64,000 bases of DNA, from NCBI GenBank assembly GCA_963974595.1, contig CAXBDA010000005.1:10416-74415 (forward strand), given 5' to 3'. The notes under the pieces were generated by a model. That model saw only the letters and a program-made list of their open reading frames with translations, had not been told where the DNA came from and ran no database searches. This DNA is from PZPK01 sp963974595 (GTDB taxonomy: Bacteria > Pseudomonadota > Gammaproteobacteria > Pseudomonadales > Oleiphilaceae). This document shows positions 9,519 through 18,741 of the stretch, piece after piece. Position numbers and translations under genes: made by a program. Position 1 is the first letter of the stretch; each line of letters opens with the position of its first letter.

Positions 9519-10784
9519 ATGACCATAAAAAATGCATTTTATGCACAATCAGGTGGTGTGACAGCCGTTATTAATGCCTCCGCTTGCGGATTAATTGAAA
9601 CGGCTCGTAAACACCCAGACAAGATTGGAAAAGTTTACGCTGGCCGTAACGGTATTATTGGTGCATTACGTGAAGAATTAATTGATACAAGTCTAGAGTC
9701 GCCTGAAATCATTGCAGGTTTACGTTATACACCGAGTGGCGCTTTTGGTTCCTGTCGCTATAAACTTAAAAACTTTGATGAAAACAAACGTGAATATGAA
9801 CGTCTTATCGAAGTTTTCCAAGCACATAATATTGGCTACTTTTTTTACAACGGTGGTGGCGACTCTCAGGATACTGCTTATAAAGTATCTCAGTTAAGTG
9901 AAAAAATGGGCTATCCGATTACCTGTATTGGCGTACCTAAAACAGTAGATAACGACTTACCTTTCACGGATTGCTGCCCAGGTTTTGGCTCAGTCGCAAA
10001 ATACGTTGCAATCTCTACTAAAGAAGCCGCCATGGATATTGCATCCATGTGTGAATCCTCAACGAAGGTATTTATTCTGGAAGTAATGGGGCGGCATGCT
10101 GGCTGGATAGCGGCAGCGGGGGGGTTAGCAGGAACAAACGGTAACGAGCCACCACATATTATCTTGTTCCCGGAAATTGCTTTTGATCGTGAAAAATTCT
10201 TAGCCAAAGTGGATGATAGCGTTAAGGAACATGGTTACTGTGTCATCGTCGCATCTGAAGGCACACAATATGAAGATGGTCGTTTTGTTGCTGATGCTGG
10301 CGCAAAAGATGCTTTTGGCCATACACAGTTAGGCGGGGTCGCTCCGACACTGGCAAACATGGTGAAACAAACACTTGGTTATAAATACCACTGGGCTGTT
10401 GCCGACTATCTTCAACGTTCTGCACGCCACATTGCTTCAGCAACCGATGTTGATCAAGCCTACGCAATGGGTAAAGCTGCTGTTGAATTTGCTATTAACG
10501 GTAAAAATACCGTCATGCCGATCATCGTACGTGAAAGCAATCAGCCTTATAAATGGGTTGTCGGTGAAGCACCCTTAAGCCAAGTAGCGAACCAAGAAAA
10601 GAAAATGCCGATTCATTTTATAACGGACGAAGGTTTTGGTATTACCAAAGACTGTCGCGAGTATTTAGCACCACTGATTCGCGGTGAAGACTATCCTCCT
10701 TACAGTGACTCAGGCCTACCAAAATACGTCACGCTTAGTAAAAATATAGTTGATAAAAAACTGAAAACTGAATTCAAAATTTAA
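9519..10784 (+). CDS. Pyrophosphate-type 6-phosphofructokinase
   Basis: Phosphofructokinase superfamily enzyme that interconverts fructose 6-phosphate and fructose 1,6-bisphosphate. At 421 residues it is longer than the ATP-dependent 320-residue type. The phosphoryl-donor loop reads FFYNGGGDSQDTA (about residues 108-120) with Asp where ATP enzymes have Gly, which is the recognised mark of PPi use; PKTVDNDLPFTDCCPGFG (about 147) and VMGRHAGWIAAAGGLA (about 190) are the catalytic and sugar-phosphate loops. PPi-dependent enzymes are reversible and common in methylotrophs and some anaerobes. It stands alone between gatB and an aminopeptidase gene and is followed by a terminator. Confidence 0.88.
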   Translation: MTIKNAFYAQSGGVTAVINASACGLIETARKHPDKIGKVYAGRNGIIGALREELIDTSLESPEIIAGLRYTPSGAFGSCRYKLKNFDENKREYERLIEVFQAHNIGYFFYNGGGDSQDTAYKVSQLSEKMGYPITCIGVPKTVDNDLPFTDCCPGFGSVAKYVAISTKEAAMDIASMCESSTKVFILEVMGRHAGWIAAAGGLAGTNGNEPPHIILFPEIAFDREKFLAKVDDSVKEHGYCVIVASEGTQYEDGRFVADAGAKDAFGHTQLGGVAPTLANMVKQTLGYKYHWAVADYLQRSARHIASATDVDQAYAMGKAAVEFAINGKNTVMPIIVRESNQPYKWVVGEAPLSQVANQEKKMPIHFITDEGFGITKDCREYLAPLIRGEDYPPYSDSGLPKYVTLSKNIVDKKLKTEFKI

Positions 10785-10793
10785 GCTTTATAA

Positions 10794-10819
10794 AAAGACC
10801 TGGAGTTTTCCAGGTCTTT
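10794..10819 (+). terminator. Rho-independent terminator after the phosphofructokinase gene
   Basis: A perfect 11-base inverted repeat, AAAGACCTGGA and TCCAGGTCTTT, flanks a four-base loop GTTT ten bases after the stop codon. The A and T ends of the stem make it able to work on either strand. Confidence 0.85.
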
Positions 10820-10983
10820 AGCTTTCAAGGCTCATCTCTTAACACATCAGATTACGCTATAAACAATCCGAAGTATCTAACACTCTATGTATTACCAAGC
10901 TAGACCGCACCCAGCCATCTGGCTTTATTGTTAATAATATAAAAAATTCAAAACTACTGAACAATTTAGGACAAATATTTTAT

Positions 10984-12372
10984 ATGAAAAATACATTTAT
11001 AGTTGCCACTGATGGAACACCTATTGTCGTTATTTTCTCTGAAAATTATGCTACATGGCTAGAAAACCAAGTAAGCATGGTTAGAAACTGGCTTTTAGCC
11101 ACAAGATTTGATGGTAAAGGCTTTCGTATTTTACCCGGTAATGACGGTACCATTTCTAAAGTAATTTATGGGATAGACAGTAACTGTGACTATTTTGTTG
11201 CTGGTGACTTACCAACTTTATTACCTGAAGGTCAGTATTATATCAGTGAACTACCAACAGAATTACCGCCTTTAGATACTCAAAAATTCACCTTAGAGTT
11301 TGCCATCACTTGGGGCTTGGCAAGCTACTCATACGATCGCTACAAAAAAGAAAGCAAAACACTATCTACACTCGCACTATCTAGCCAGACATTACTTGAT
11401 GATGCATTAAAAACAGTCACCTCAATATATCTAGTTCGTGACATGATCAATTGCCCTGCAAGTGATTTAATGCCAGAAGATATATCTAAAATAGTCGATA
11501 ACCTAGCTAAGGATTACTCTGGTATTCAAGTTAAACACATTGTTGGCGAGGAACTATTAAAACAGAACTTCCCTACTATCCACACCGTCGGTCGAGCAAG
11601 TGTGCATGAGCCGCGCCTTATCGATTTCACTTGGGGTAACCCCTCTCACCCCAAAGTCACCTTAGTCGGTAAAGGCGTATGCTTCGATAGCGGTGGCCTC
11701 GATCTCAAACCCGCTTCCGCTATGCGCAATATGAAAAAAGATATGGGCGGTTCTGCGCATGTACTTGGCTTAGCAAGTCTAATTATTCAACACAACGTAC
11801 CGGTTCGCCTTAGAGTTCTAATACCGGCTGTCGAAAATGCGGTGTCATCCAATGCATTTAGACCTGGTGATGTGCTAACCACAAGGCAAGGAATAACCGT
11901 TGAAATCGATAATACCGATGCCGAAGGTAGGCTGGTACTGTGCGATGCTTTAACGGAAGCAGATAGTGAATCACCTGACATAATTATTGATTTTGCAACA
12001 TTGACAGGAGCTTGTCGCGTCGCATTAGGCACAGAGTTACCCGGTTTCTTTTGTAATAAAGATGAACTTGCAGTTAACTTAAATAAAGGTAGTGCTCGCG
12101 CAAAAGACCCTATTTGGCGCCTGCCTTTATTTAAGCCATACCAATCTATGCTAAGCAGTAATATCGCAGATACCGTAAATTCTGCAGATGTACCTTTCGG
12201 TGGTGCGATTACTGCCGCTTTATATTTGGAAATGTTTGTTTCAAAAGAAACACCCTGGGTACATTTTGATGTCATGGCCTGGAATAACAGAAAGCTTCCT
12301 GGAAGGCCGGTTGGCGGAGAAGCGTTCGGGATTCGGGCGGTATTTGAATATCTGAAAGACTGCTATTGCTAA
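10984..12372 (+). CDS. M17 leucyl aminopeptidase family protein
   Basis: Cytosolic two-metal aminopeptidase of family M17 that removes N-terminal residues from peptides. The signature NTDAEGRLVLCDALTEAD is at about residues 311-328, with upstream metal and active-site lysines in VTLVGKGVCFDSGGLDLKP (about 225-243) and KKDMGGSAHVLG. At 462 residues it is shorter than PepA (about 500) and resembles the proteobacterial 450-residue M17 group (PepB-like, 'leucyl aminopeptidase family protein'). It is monocistronic: a terminator precedes it and a convergent gene follows. I do not assign PepA or PepB. Confidence 0.85.
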   Translation: MKNTFIVATDGTPIVVIFSENYATWLENQVSMVRNWLLATRFDGKGFRILPGNDGTISKVIYGIDSNCDYFVAGDLPTLLPEGQYYISELPTELPPLDTQKFTLEFAITWGLASYSYDRYKKESKTLSTLALSSQTLLDDALKTVTSIYLVRDMINCPASDLMPEDISKIVDNLAKDYSGIQVKHIVGEELLKQNFPTIHTVGRASVHEPRLIDFTWGNPSHPKVTLVGKGVCFDSGGLDLKPASAMRNMKKDMGGSAHVLGLASLIIQHNVPVRLRVLIPAVENAVSSNAFRPGDVLTTRQGITVEIDNTDAEGRLVLCDALTEADSESPDIIIDFATLTGACRVALGTELPGFFCNKDELAVNLNKGSARAKDPIWRLPLFKPYQSMLSSNIADTVNSADVPFGGAITAALYLEMFVSKETPWVHFDVMAWNNRKLPGRPVGGEAFGIRAVFEYLKDCYC

Positions 12373-12387
12373 GTTCGCTTTAACAAG

Positions 12388-12419
12388 AGCTGCATAAACG
12401 ACGAGTCGCGTATGCAGCT
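12388..12419. terminator. Hairpin between convergent aminopeptidase and sthA genes
   Basis: AGCTGCATA (12388-12396) and TATGCAGCT (12411-12419) form a nine-base stem with a nested CGAC/GTCG pairing in the loop. It lies between two converging genes. There is no clear run of T on either side, so it could be a weak or Rho-assisted terminator. Confidence 0.45.
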
Positions 12420-12437
12420 TACAGATCAAGGTTATTT

Positions 12438-13829
12438 TTAAAAAACTCTATTTAAACCATTCAGTGCAGCGACACGATAAGCTTCAGCCATAGTCGGGTA
12501 ATTAAACGTTGTATTAAGAAAGTAATTTAGAGAGTTAGCTTCACCTTCCTGACTCATAATAGCTTGCCCGATATGAATAATCTCCGCAGCCTGATCCCCA
12601 AAACAATGTATGCCGAGTAACTTTTTAGATTCTCTATGAAAAAGAATTTTCAACATCCCAACGGCTTCACCGGTAATTTGAGCGCGTGCTAAATCTTTAA
12701 AGAAAGCTTGGCCAACCTCGTAAGGCACCTTGGCTTCTGTCAATTCTCTTTCATTTTTGCCTACAGAGCTAATCTCAGGAATGGTATAAATGCCTGTTGG
12801 CACATCGTTGATATATCTAAAATAACTATTATTTAATAGTGCTGAAGACGCAGAACGACCTTGGTCATAAGCAGCACTGGCAAGTGCCGGCCAACCGATT
12901 ACATCACCTACAGCATAAATATGCTCGAGAGTAGTACGATAATGATCGTCAACCGCAAGCTGACCACGTGAGTTAGCTTCTAAGCCAATATTTTCAAGGC
13001 CTAGATTCTGGGTATTACCACTACGACCATTACACCATAAAAAAGCATCTGCACGAATTCGTTTACCTGATGCAAAAGTAACTTCAATCGCATTATCTGT
13101 TCCAATGACAGTCTCATAGGTCTCATTGTGCCTAACCAAAACACCATTATTTCGAAGGTGATAACTTAGTGCATCGGATATTTCATCATCCAGAAAAGAT
13201 AAGAGTTTCTCTCCTGGATTAATTAAATCGACTTTCACACCTAAACCAGCAAATATGGATGCATACTCAGAACCAATGACACCCGCTCCATAAATCACCA
13301 TGGTGCGTGGTGTATGGTTTAACTGAAGAATAGAGTCACTGCAATAAATGCGATCATGCGAAAAATCTACATTAGATGGCCGGTAAGGACTTGAACCACT
13401 CGCAATGATGGCTTCTTTGAAATGCACTATATCTGAAGAAGTACCACCTCTAATTTCAATTTTATTCTCATCTATAAAATAAGCATTGCCGTTGTATAAA
13501 TGTATTCTATTACGGGCATAAAATTGAGTACGCAGTTTTACCTGCTTATTGATAACTTTCTCGGCATTCTTCAACACATTTGGAAAAGAAAACCAGCGCG
13601 GCTCACCGATATCCCTGAACATAGCATTCGTATTAAAGGTAATAATTTGTTTAACGGCATGCCTGAGAGCTTTAGATGGAATAGTACCGACATGCGTACA
13701 GTTCCCACCTACCAGGGCTTTATCTTCAATCACCGCAACACGTTTATGGCCCTTAGCTGCATTCATGGCAGCACCCTCACCCGCAGGACCTGAACCAATC
13801 ACAACAACATCATAGTGAAACTCTGCCAT
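12438..13829 (-). CDS. sthA: Soluble pyridine nucleotide transhydrogenase
   Basis: Flavoprotein disulfide reductase homologue that transfers hydride between NADPH and NAD+. The FAD motif VVVIGSGPAGEGAAMNAA is at about residues 8-25, and the former redox segment reads GGNCTHVGTIPSKALRHA with a single cysteine, as in SthA and unlike true disulfide reductases. The NAD-binding motif MVIYGAGVIGSEYASIFAGL is near 180, and FAD contact HIYAVGDVIGWPALASAA near 308. The 463-residue length is typical. It would balance NADPH made by the zwf-gnd operon in the same window. Confidence 0.92.
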   Translation of the reverse strand: MAEFHYDVVVIGSGPAGEGAAMNAAKGHKRVAVIEDKALVGGNCTHVGTIPSKALRHAVKQIITFNTNAMFRDIGEPRWFSFPNVLKNAEKVINKQVKLRTQFYARNRIHLYNGNAYFIDENKIEIRGGTSSDIVHFKEAIIASGSSPYRPSNVDFSHDRIYCSDSILQLNHTPRTMVIYGAGVIGSEYASIFAGLGVKVDLINPGEKLLSFLDDEISDALSYHLRNNGVLVRHNETYETVIGTDNAIEVTFASGKRIRADAFLWCNGRSGNTQNLGLENIGLEANSRGQLAVDDHYRTTLEHIYAVGDVIGWPALASAAYDQGRSASSALLNNSYFRYINDVPTGIYTIPEISSVGKNERELTEAKVPYEVGQAFFKDLARAQITGEAVGMLKILFHRESKKLLGIHCFGDQAAEIIHIGQAIMSQEGEANSLNYFLNTTFNYPTMAEAYRVAALNGLNRVF

Positions 13830-13872
13830 AAACCTACTATCTCCTTTTTGCTTTTTACATTGAAATTATAAT

Positions 13873-14112
13873 TTACTTACTAGGTGTATCATTACTGGAT
13901 GCATCATACGATAAGTCTGAAGCACTTATTTCTTCATTCTCTTTATCACATTTGCTTTTATCACCTTTACATACATCACATGCAACTTCCATCCCCAAGG
14001 CACTCATGCCGCCACAAGAACCAGAAATTGGCTTTTTCCCTAAAATAACACCGACTGACATTATTAAGACCAATAGCAACATAACACCAAAAGCAATAAA
14101 AAAGATTTCCAT
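13873..14112 (-). CDS. nqrM: NqrM, (Na+)-NQR maturation protein
   Basis: Small membrane protein needed to assemble the iron centre of Na+-NQR. The 79 residues start with one membrane helix (IAFGVMLLLVLIMSVGVILG) followed by the conserved cysteine cluster SCGG and ACDVCKG plus one more Cys. It lies after the nqrF terminator on the same strand, so it is probably transcribed by read-through or from its own weak promoter. The tail after the last cysteine is acidic and poorly conserved in the family. Confidence 0.88.
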   Translation of the reverse strand: MEIFFIAFGVMLLLVLIMSVGVILGKKPISGSCGGMSALGMEVACDVCKGDKSKCDKENEEISASDLSYDASSNDTPSK

Positions 14113-14160
14113 TAAACCTCTCCCTATCTGTAATAAATAACAACTGAATAGTGAATTAAC

Positions 14161-14197
14161 AAAAAAGCCAAGTTAGCTTAACTAACTTGGCTTTTTT
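14161..14197 (-). terminator. Terminator after nqrF
   Basis: A 16-base inverted repeat (A-run, GCCAAGTTAG, loop CTTAA, CTAACTTGGC, T-run) begins ten bases past the nqrF stop. The stem is perfect and has A and T ends, so it can act in both directions. It separates nqrABCDEF from nqrM. Confidence 0.9.
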
Positions 14198-14206
14198 GTT
14201 TACTAA

Positions 14207-15433
14207 TTAGCCACCAAAATCATCTAGTAGGATATTTTCGTCTTCAACCCCCAGATCTTTCAGCATTTGAATCACCGCTGCATTCATCATTGGGGGGCCA
14301 CACATATAATACTCACAATCTTCTGGTGCTGGATGGTCTTTTAGGTAATTATCATAAAGTATATTATGAATAAACCCAGTATAACCTTCCCAGTTATCTT
14401 CTGGCATAGGATCAGAGAGTGCAACCTGCCAAGTAAAATTATCATTTTCTTTTTGTAAAAGATCATATTCATCTTGGTAGAACATTTCTCGAAGACTACG
14501 AGCGCCATACCAAAATGACATTTTACGTTTGGAGTTAAGGCGTTTTAATTGATCAAAGATATGTGAACGCATAGGCGCCATACCTGCACCACCACCGATA
14601 AAGACCATTTCAGCATCGGTCTCTTTAGCGAAAAATTCACCAAACGGGCCGTATACAGTGATCTTATCACCAGGCTTTAAATTAAAGACGTAAGAAGACA
14701 TCTGACCAGGTGGAAGACTTGTACCTGGAGGCGGTGAAGCGATACGAATATTAAACTTTACAACACCTTTCTCTTCTGGATAGTTAGCCATTGAGTAAGC
14801 ACGGATAACCTCTTCTCTCACTTCAGACCTGTACTGCCAAAGATTGAATTTATCCCAATCTTCTCTGTATCCGTCTTGAATTTCAAAGTTTTTATAATCA
14901 ACTACATGTGGAGGGCATTCTAACTGAACATAACCACCTGCGCGGAAATCAACATTTTCACCGTCAGGTAAACGTAATACTAACTCTTTAATGAACGTGG
15001 CTACATTATCGTTTGATACGACAGTACACTCCCACTTCTTAACACCAAATACCTCTTCAGGAACTTCAACCTGCATATCCTGCTTAACAGGAACCTGACA
15101 AGCCAGGCGCCATCCTTCTGCTTCTTCTCTTTTTGTAAAGTGCGTCTTTTCTGTTGGTAGCATTGAACCACCACCCGCAAGTACTTTACATGTGCACTGT
15201 CCGCATGTACCGCCACCGCCACACGCTGAAGATAGAAATAAACCTTCATTAGCTAAAGTTTGAAGTAATTTACCACCTGCTGGTGTCGCAATTGGCTTAT
15301 CTGACTCTTTATTTACAATGATGGATACATCACCAGTACTTACCAGTTTTGCTCTAGCCGCTAATATAATTGCGACCAAAGAAAGCACTATCACCGTGAA
15401 CATGACAACGCCTAATATAATTTCTGCATTCAT
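14207..15433 (-). CDS. nqrF: Na+-NQR subunit F (NADH-binding)
   Basis: Electron entry subunit of the sodium-pumping NADH:quinone oxidoreductase. One N-terminal helix (about residues 3-25) is followed by a plant-type 2Fe-2S domain with SACGGGGTCGQCTCKV (about 69-84) and a distal Cys in RLACQVPV (about 111). The FAD site is VIRAYSMANYPEE (about 208) and the NADH-binding part contains FIGGGAGMAPMRSHIFDQL (about 274). It ends in the family-typical LLDDFGG. Length 408 is standard. Confidence 0.97.
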   Translation of the reverse strand: MNAEIILGVVMFTVIVLSLVAIILAARAKLVSTGDVSIIVNKESDKPIATPAGGKLLQTLANEGLFLSSACGGGGTCGQCTCKVLAGGGSMLPTEKTHFTKREEAEGWRLACQVPVKQDMQVEVPEEVFGVKKWECTVVSNDNVATFIKELVLRLPDGENVDFRAGGYVQLECPPHVVDYKNFEIQDGYREDWDKFNLWQYRSEVREEVIRAYSMANYPEEKGVVKFNIRIASPPPGTSLPPGQMSSYVFNLKPGDKITVYGPFGEFFAKETDAEMVFIGGGAGMAPMRSHIFDQLKRLNSKRKMSFWYGARSLREMFYQDEYDLLQKENDNFTWQVALSDPMPEDNWEGYTGFIHNILYDNYLKDHPAPEDCEYYMCGPPMMNAAVIQMLKDLGVEDENILLDDFGG

Positions 15434-15474
15434 ATCAATACCTTATTTAAATATACTCACTCGAATACCTCTCA

Positions 15475-16086
15475 TTAAAGAGAGATACCTGAGAAAGACA
15501 TGAATCCAAGTGACATTAAGCCAACTGTAATAAAAGTGATCCCCAAACCACGGAGACCTTCAGGCACATCACTATACTTTAGTTTTTCTCGAATGCCGGC
15601 CAATGCAATAATTGCGAGAGCCCAACCGACGCCAGCACCAAAACCATATACAACACTCTCTCCAAAGTGGTAATCCCTCTCTACCATAAATAAAGATGCA
15701 CCTAAAATTGCGCAGTTTACTGTAATTAGAGGAAGAAACACGCCGAGTGCGTTGTAAAGGTCTTGAAAATACTTGTCCAGTACCATCTCCAGTATTTGCA
15801 CAATTGCTGCAATCACACCAATATAGGTTAAAAGCCCCAAGAAACTAAGGTCTACTTCTGGATAACCGGCCCAAGCTAGCGCACCTTCTTTTAACAAATA
15901 GGTGTAAATCAGGTTATTAACCGGCACAGTAATCGCAAGAACAACTACAACAGCAATACCTAAACCGGTTGCTGCCTGAATTTTCTTCGAGATAGCTAAA
16001 AAGGTACACATACCTAAGAAGAAAGCTAAGGCCATGTTTTCAACAAATACGGCTTTAACAAACAAGCTTATATAATGCTCAATCAT
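15475..16086 (-). CDS. nqrE: Na+-NQR subunit E
   Basis: Integral membrane subunit with six helices that, with NqrD, holds the intramembrane iron centre. The conserved cysteines are visible in FFLGMCTFLAISK (about residue 26) and LITVNCAILGASLF (about 120). Length 203 fits. The start overlaps the stop of nqrD by one base. Confidence 0.96.
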   Translation of the reverse strand: MIEHYISLFVKAVFVENMALAFFLGMCTFLAISKKIQAATGLGIAVVVVLAITVPVNNLIYTYLLKEGALAWAGYPEVDLSFLGLLTYIGVIAAIVQILEMVLDKYFQDLYNALGVFLPLITVNCAILGASLFMVERDYHFGESVVYGFGAGVGWALAIIALAGIREKLKYSDVPEGLRGLGITFITVGLMSLGFMSFSGISL

Positions 16087-16751
16087 TAAAATGCCTCCTT
16101 AACAGTGTGAGATGATATTCTATAATCCTCAAGCTCTACTTGCTCTTTTTTCCAGCCGCGTAACGCCCAAATCAACAAACCTATGATGAAAAAAGCACTG
16201 GGAGGGAGCAATAACAAACCATTTGGCACATACCAACCACCATCATTGATAGTCGGTAAGATTTCGATACCAAATAACTTTCCAGCACCTAGCAACTCTC
16301 TAAAGAAAGCAACAGCCAACAATAGAACCATATACCCTAAACCATTACCGATACCATCCAGGAAACTAATGCCAGGGCTATTTTGCATCGCAAACGCCTC
16401 AGCACGCCCCATGACAATACAGTTGGTAATAATCAAGCCGACAAATACCGATAGCTGCCTGCTAATTTCATACGCATAGGCTTTCAATATCTGATCAACC
16501 AATATTACCAAAGAAGCAATGATTGTCATCTGAACAATGATACGAATACTCGAAGGAATTTGAGCCCTGATCGTCGCAATAAATAAGCTGGACATACCAG
16601 TTACAAGGCTTACTGCTAAGCCCATAACAATAGATAATTGCATGCTTGTTGTGACAGCAAGAGCCGAACAAATGCCCAAAATTTGCAAAGCAATCGGGTT
16701 ATTGCTAAAAACAGGTTCAAAGAGAACTTTCTTAATTCTTGAATCGCTCAT
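16086..16751 (-). CDS. nqrD: Na+-NQR subunit D
   Basis: Six-helix membrane subunit homologous to NqrE and RnfA/E. The conserved cysteines are in LQILGICSALAVTTSMQ (about residue 29) and VGLIITNCIVMGRAEAFAM (about 112). Length is 221, slightly longer than the common 210 because of a polar C-terminal tail. The gene starts two bases after nqrC. Confidence 0.96.
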   Translation of the reverse strand: MSDSRIKKVLFEPVFSNNPIALQILGICSALAVTTSMQLSIVMGLAVSLVTGMSSLFIATIRAQIPSSIRIIVQMTIIASLVILVDQILKAYAYEISRQLSVFVGLIITNCIVMGRAEAFAMQNSPGISFLDGIGNGLGYMVLLLAVAFFRELLGAGKLFGIEILPTINDGGWYVPNGLLLLPPSAFFIIGLLIWALRGWKKEQVELEDYRISSHTVKEAF

Positions 16752-16752
16752 C

Positions 16753-17553
16753 TTAAGCCTCCTTACGCAGGCGACTTAAGTAACGCTGAAATCCGTTCTC
16801 ACCCACCCAAAATTGAATTAAATTTGTAACACCACGGCTAGTTAAAGTCGCACCAGCGAGCCCATCAACCTGGTAATCAATAGCTTTACTTGATTTGTCG
16901 ACAGAACCTTTCATTAAGTGAATCTTGGGCTCTGTACTTTCATCGAGATCATATAGTTTCTTCCCAGGCCAAAAAGCTTTCCACCTAGGATTATCAACTT
17001 CTCCACCTAATCCAGGTGTCTCAGCATGCTCATAGAAACCCAAACCAACAATGGTGTTAGCATCTTTTTCAAGAGCAATAAAACCATACAATGTTGACCA
17101 TAAACCATAACCATTAACTGGAATTATGATTGTCTCTAACTGATCATCGTTTTTAACCAAATAAACTTTAGCGTATTTAACGCGACGCTTAATACTTGCT
17201 ATATCATCTTCAGCAGGTAGAAAATCTGATAATTTTGGGTTTTTAGCGGCTTTTCGCTGGTCATAAGCTAATGCTTTTTTTCTGCCTACTACTTCTGGCT
17301 CCACATATTCACCGGTATCCAAGTCTACAATTTTGGCTTCGATTTTAGAGAAAGCAGCCTCAATATCAGCAGGCTTGTCGCTTTCCGGTAACAAACCGGC
17401 AGCAGCAAGAATGTTAACCTTTAAGTTAAGTGCCTTATTGATCTCTTGAGTCGGTTTCAAAATCACAACCGAACCCGCAATTACAATAGAACAAACTAGA
17501 CATAGTAAAAAGGCAACCAGTATCGTTTTCTGAGTCGATTCTTTATTAGACAC
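16753..17553 (-). CDS. nqrC: Na+-NQR subunit C, covalent FMN subunit
   Basis: Periplasm-facing flavoprotein of the Na+ pump. One membrane helix (about residues 8-30) is followed by an FMN_bind domain; the flavinylation site is the threonine of LAGATLTSRGV near residue 235. The ApbE-type flavin transferase that would attach FMN is not in this window. The gene overlaps nqrB by eight bases. Confidence 0.96.
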   Translation of the reverse strand: MSNKESTQKTILVAFLLCLVCSIVIAGSVVILKPTQEINKALNLKVNILAAAGLLPESDKPADIEAAFSKIEAKIVDLDTGEYVEPEVVGRKKALAYDQRKAAKNPKLSDFLPAEDDIASIKRRVKYAKVYLVKNDDQLETIIIPVNGYGLWSTLYGFIALEKDANTIVGLGFYEHAETPGLGGEVDNPRWKAFWPGKKLYDLDESTEPKIHLMKGSVDKSSKAIDYQVDGLAGATLTSRGVTNLIQFWVGENGFQRYLSRLRKEA

Positions 17554-18739
17554 GTGCCAACCTCCGCTTTATATTTGCCTGTACAACTAGGTGGTCAATG
17601 TATGGAGCAAAAAGGTTTGCAAATAAAATTGCTAACATCATACCTTCTGGAAAAGCAGGGTTAATAACTCGAATAAGTACAACCATCACACCAATTAATG
17701 CACCAAATACAAACTTACCGGTATTTGTCATAGCGGCTGATACAGGGTCTGTCGCCATAAAGATCATGCCGAAACAGAAACCACCCATCACTAAATGCCA
17801 GTAAGCAGGTACTGCAAACATGGGGTTCGTATCCGAACCGATCAAATTAAACAGTGTAGATATAGCGATCATGCCGCCAAGCACACCTGTAATAATTCGC
17901 CACGATGCTATTTTGGTTACTACTAATACTGCACCACCGATCAGGATAGCCAGTGTAGATGTCTCACCGATAGAACCTTGAACGAAGCCAAAGAAGGCGT
18001 CAGACCAAGAAACTTGTTGAGCCATCAAACCCTCAATACCAGATGTTGCAACAATACCCAGTGATGTTGCGCCACTAAAACCGTCAACAGCAGTCCAAAC
18101 AGCATCACCCGACATTTCCGCGGGATAAGCAAAAAACAAAAAGGCTCTACCTGTTAAAGCAGGGTTAAGGAAGTTTTTGCCAGTACCGCCAAAAATTTCC
18201 TTACCAATTACCACACCAAAAGATATACCTAGAGCAACTTGCCATAATGGCACATCGGGTGGACAAATTAAGGCAAACAAAATGGAAGTAACGAAGAAAC
18301 CTTCATTAATCTCATGGCGTCTGACCATCGAAAACAATACTTCCCAAAACCCACCGACTATAAAAGTAACAACATAAATAGGTAGAAAATAGCTTGCCCC
18401 ATAAACTAAGTTATGTAGCCAGTTACTTGCGTCGTGACCAATGAAAAATAAGCTGTGCCAATCGGTAGGTATGGTTCCCGTACCGGCAGCAATTGCTGAG
18501 TTAGCTTGGAAACCAAGGTTCCACATACCAAAAATCATAGCGGGAAACGTACAAAACCAAACGGTGATCATGATTCTTTTTAAATCAATGCCATCACGTA
18601 CATGGGATGTCGTCTTCGTTACACTGGATGGTGAATAAAAAATAGTATCAGCCGCTTCATATAGCGCATACCACTTTTCATACCGACCACCCTTTTCAAA
18701 ATGGGGCTCCATTTTGTCAAATATAGCTCTTAGTCCCAT
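17546..18739 (-). CDS. nqrB: Na+-NQR subunit B, covalent FMN and riboflavin subunit
   Basis: Largest membrane subunit of the pump, with about ten helices. The FMN-bearing threonine is in VDGFSGATSLG near residue 222. The N-terminal FDKMEPHFEKGGRYEKWYALYEA is characteristic and the length of 397 is close to the usual 410. It follows nqrA by two bases. Confidence 0.97.
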   Translation of the reverse strand: MGLRAIFDKMEPHFEKGGRYEKWYALYEAADTIFYSPSSVTKTTSHVRDGIDLKRIMITVWFCTFPAMIFGMWNLGFQANSAIAAGTGTIPTDWHSLFFIGHDASNWLHNLVYGASYFLPIYVVTFIVGGFWEVLFSMVRRHEINEGFFVTSILFALICPPDVPLWQVALGISFGVVIGKEIFGGTGKNFLNPALTGRAFLFFAYPAEMSGDAVWTAVDGFSGATSLGIVATSGIEGLMAQQVSWSDAFFGFVQGSIGETSTLAILIGGAVLVVTKIASWRIITGVLGGMIAISTLFNLIGSDTNPMFAVPAYWHLVMGGFCFGMIFMATDPVSAAMTNTGKFVFGALIGVMVVLIRVINPAFPEGMMLAILFANLFAPYIDHLVVQANIKRRLARV

Positions 18740-18741
18740 GT

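Noticed and set aside
11787..12275. 162-codon minus-strand frame
   Set aside because: It is antisense to the M17 aminopeptidase signature region; amino acid composition is that of a shadow frame.
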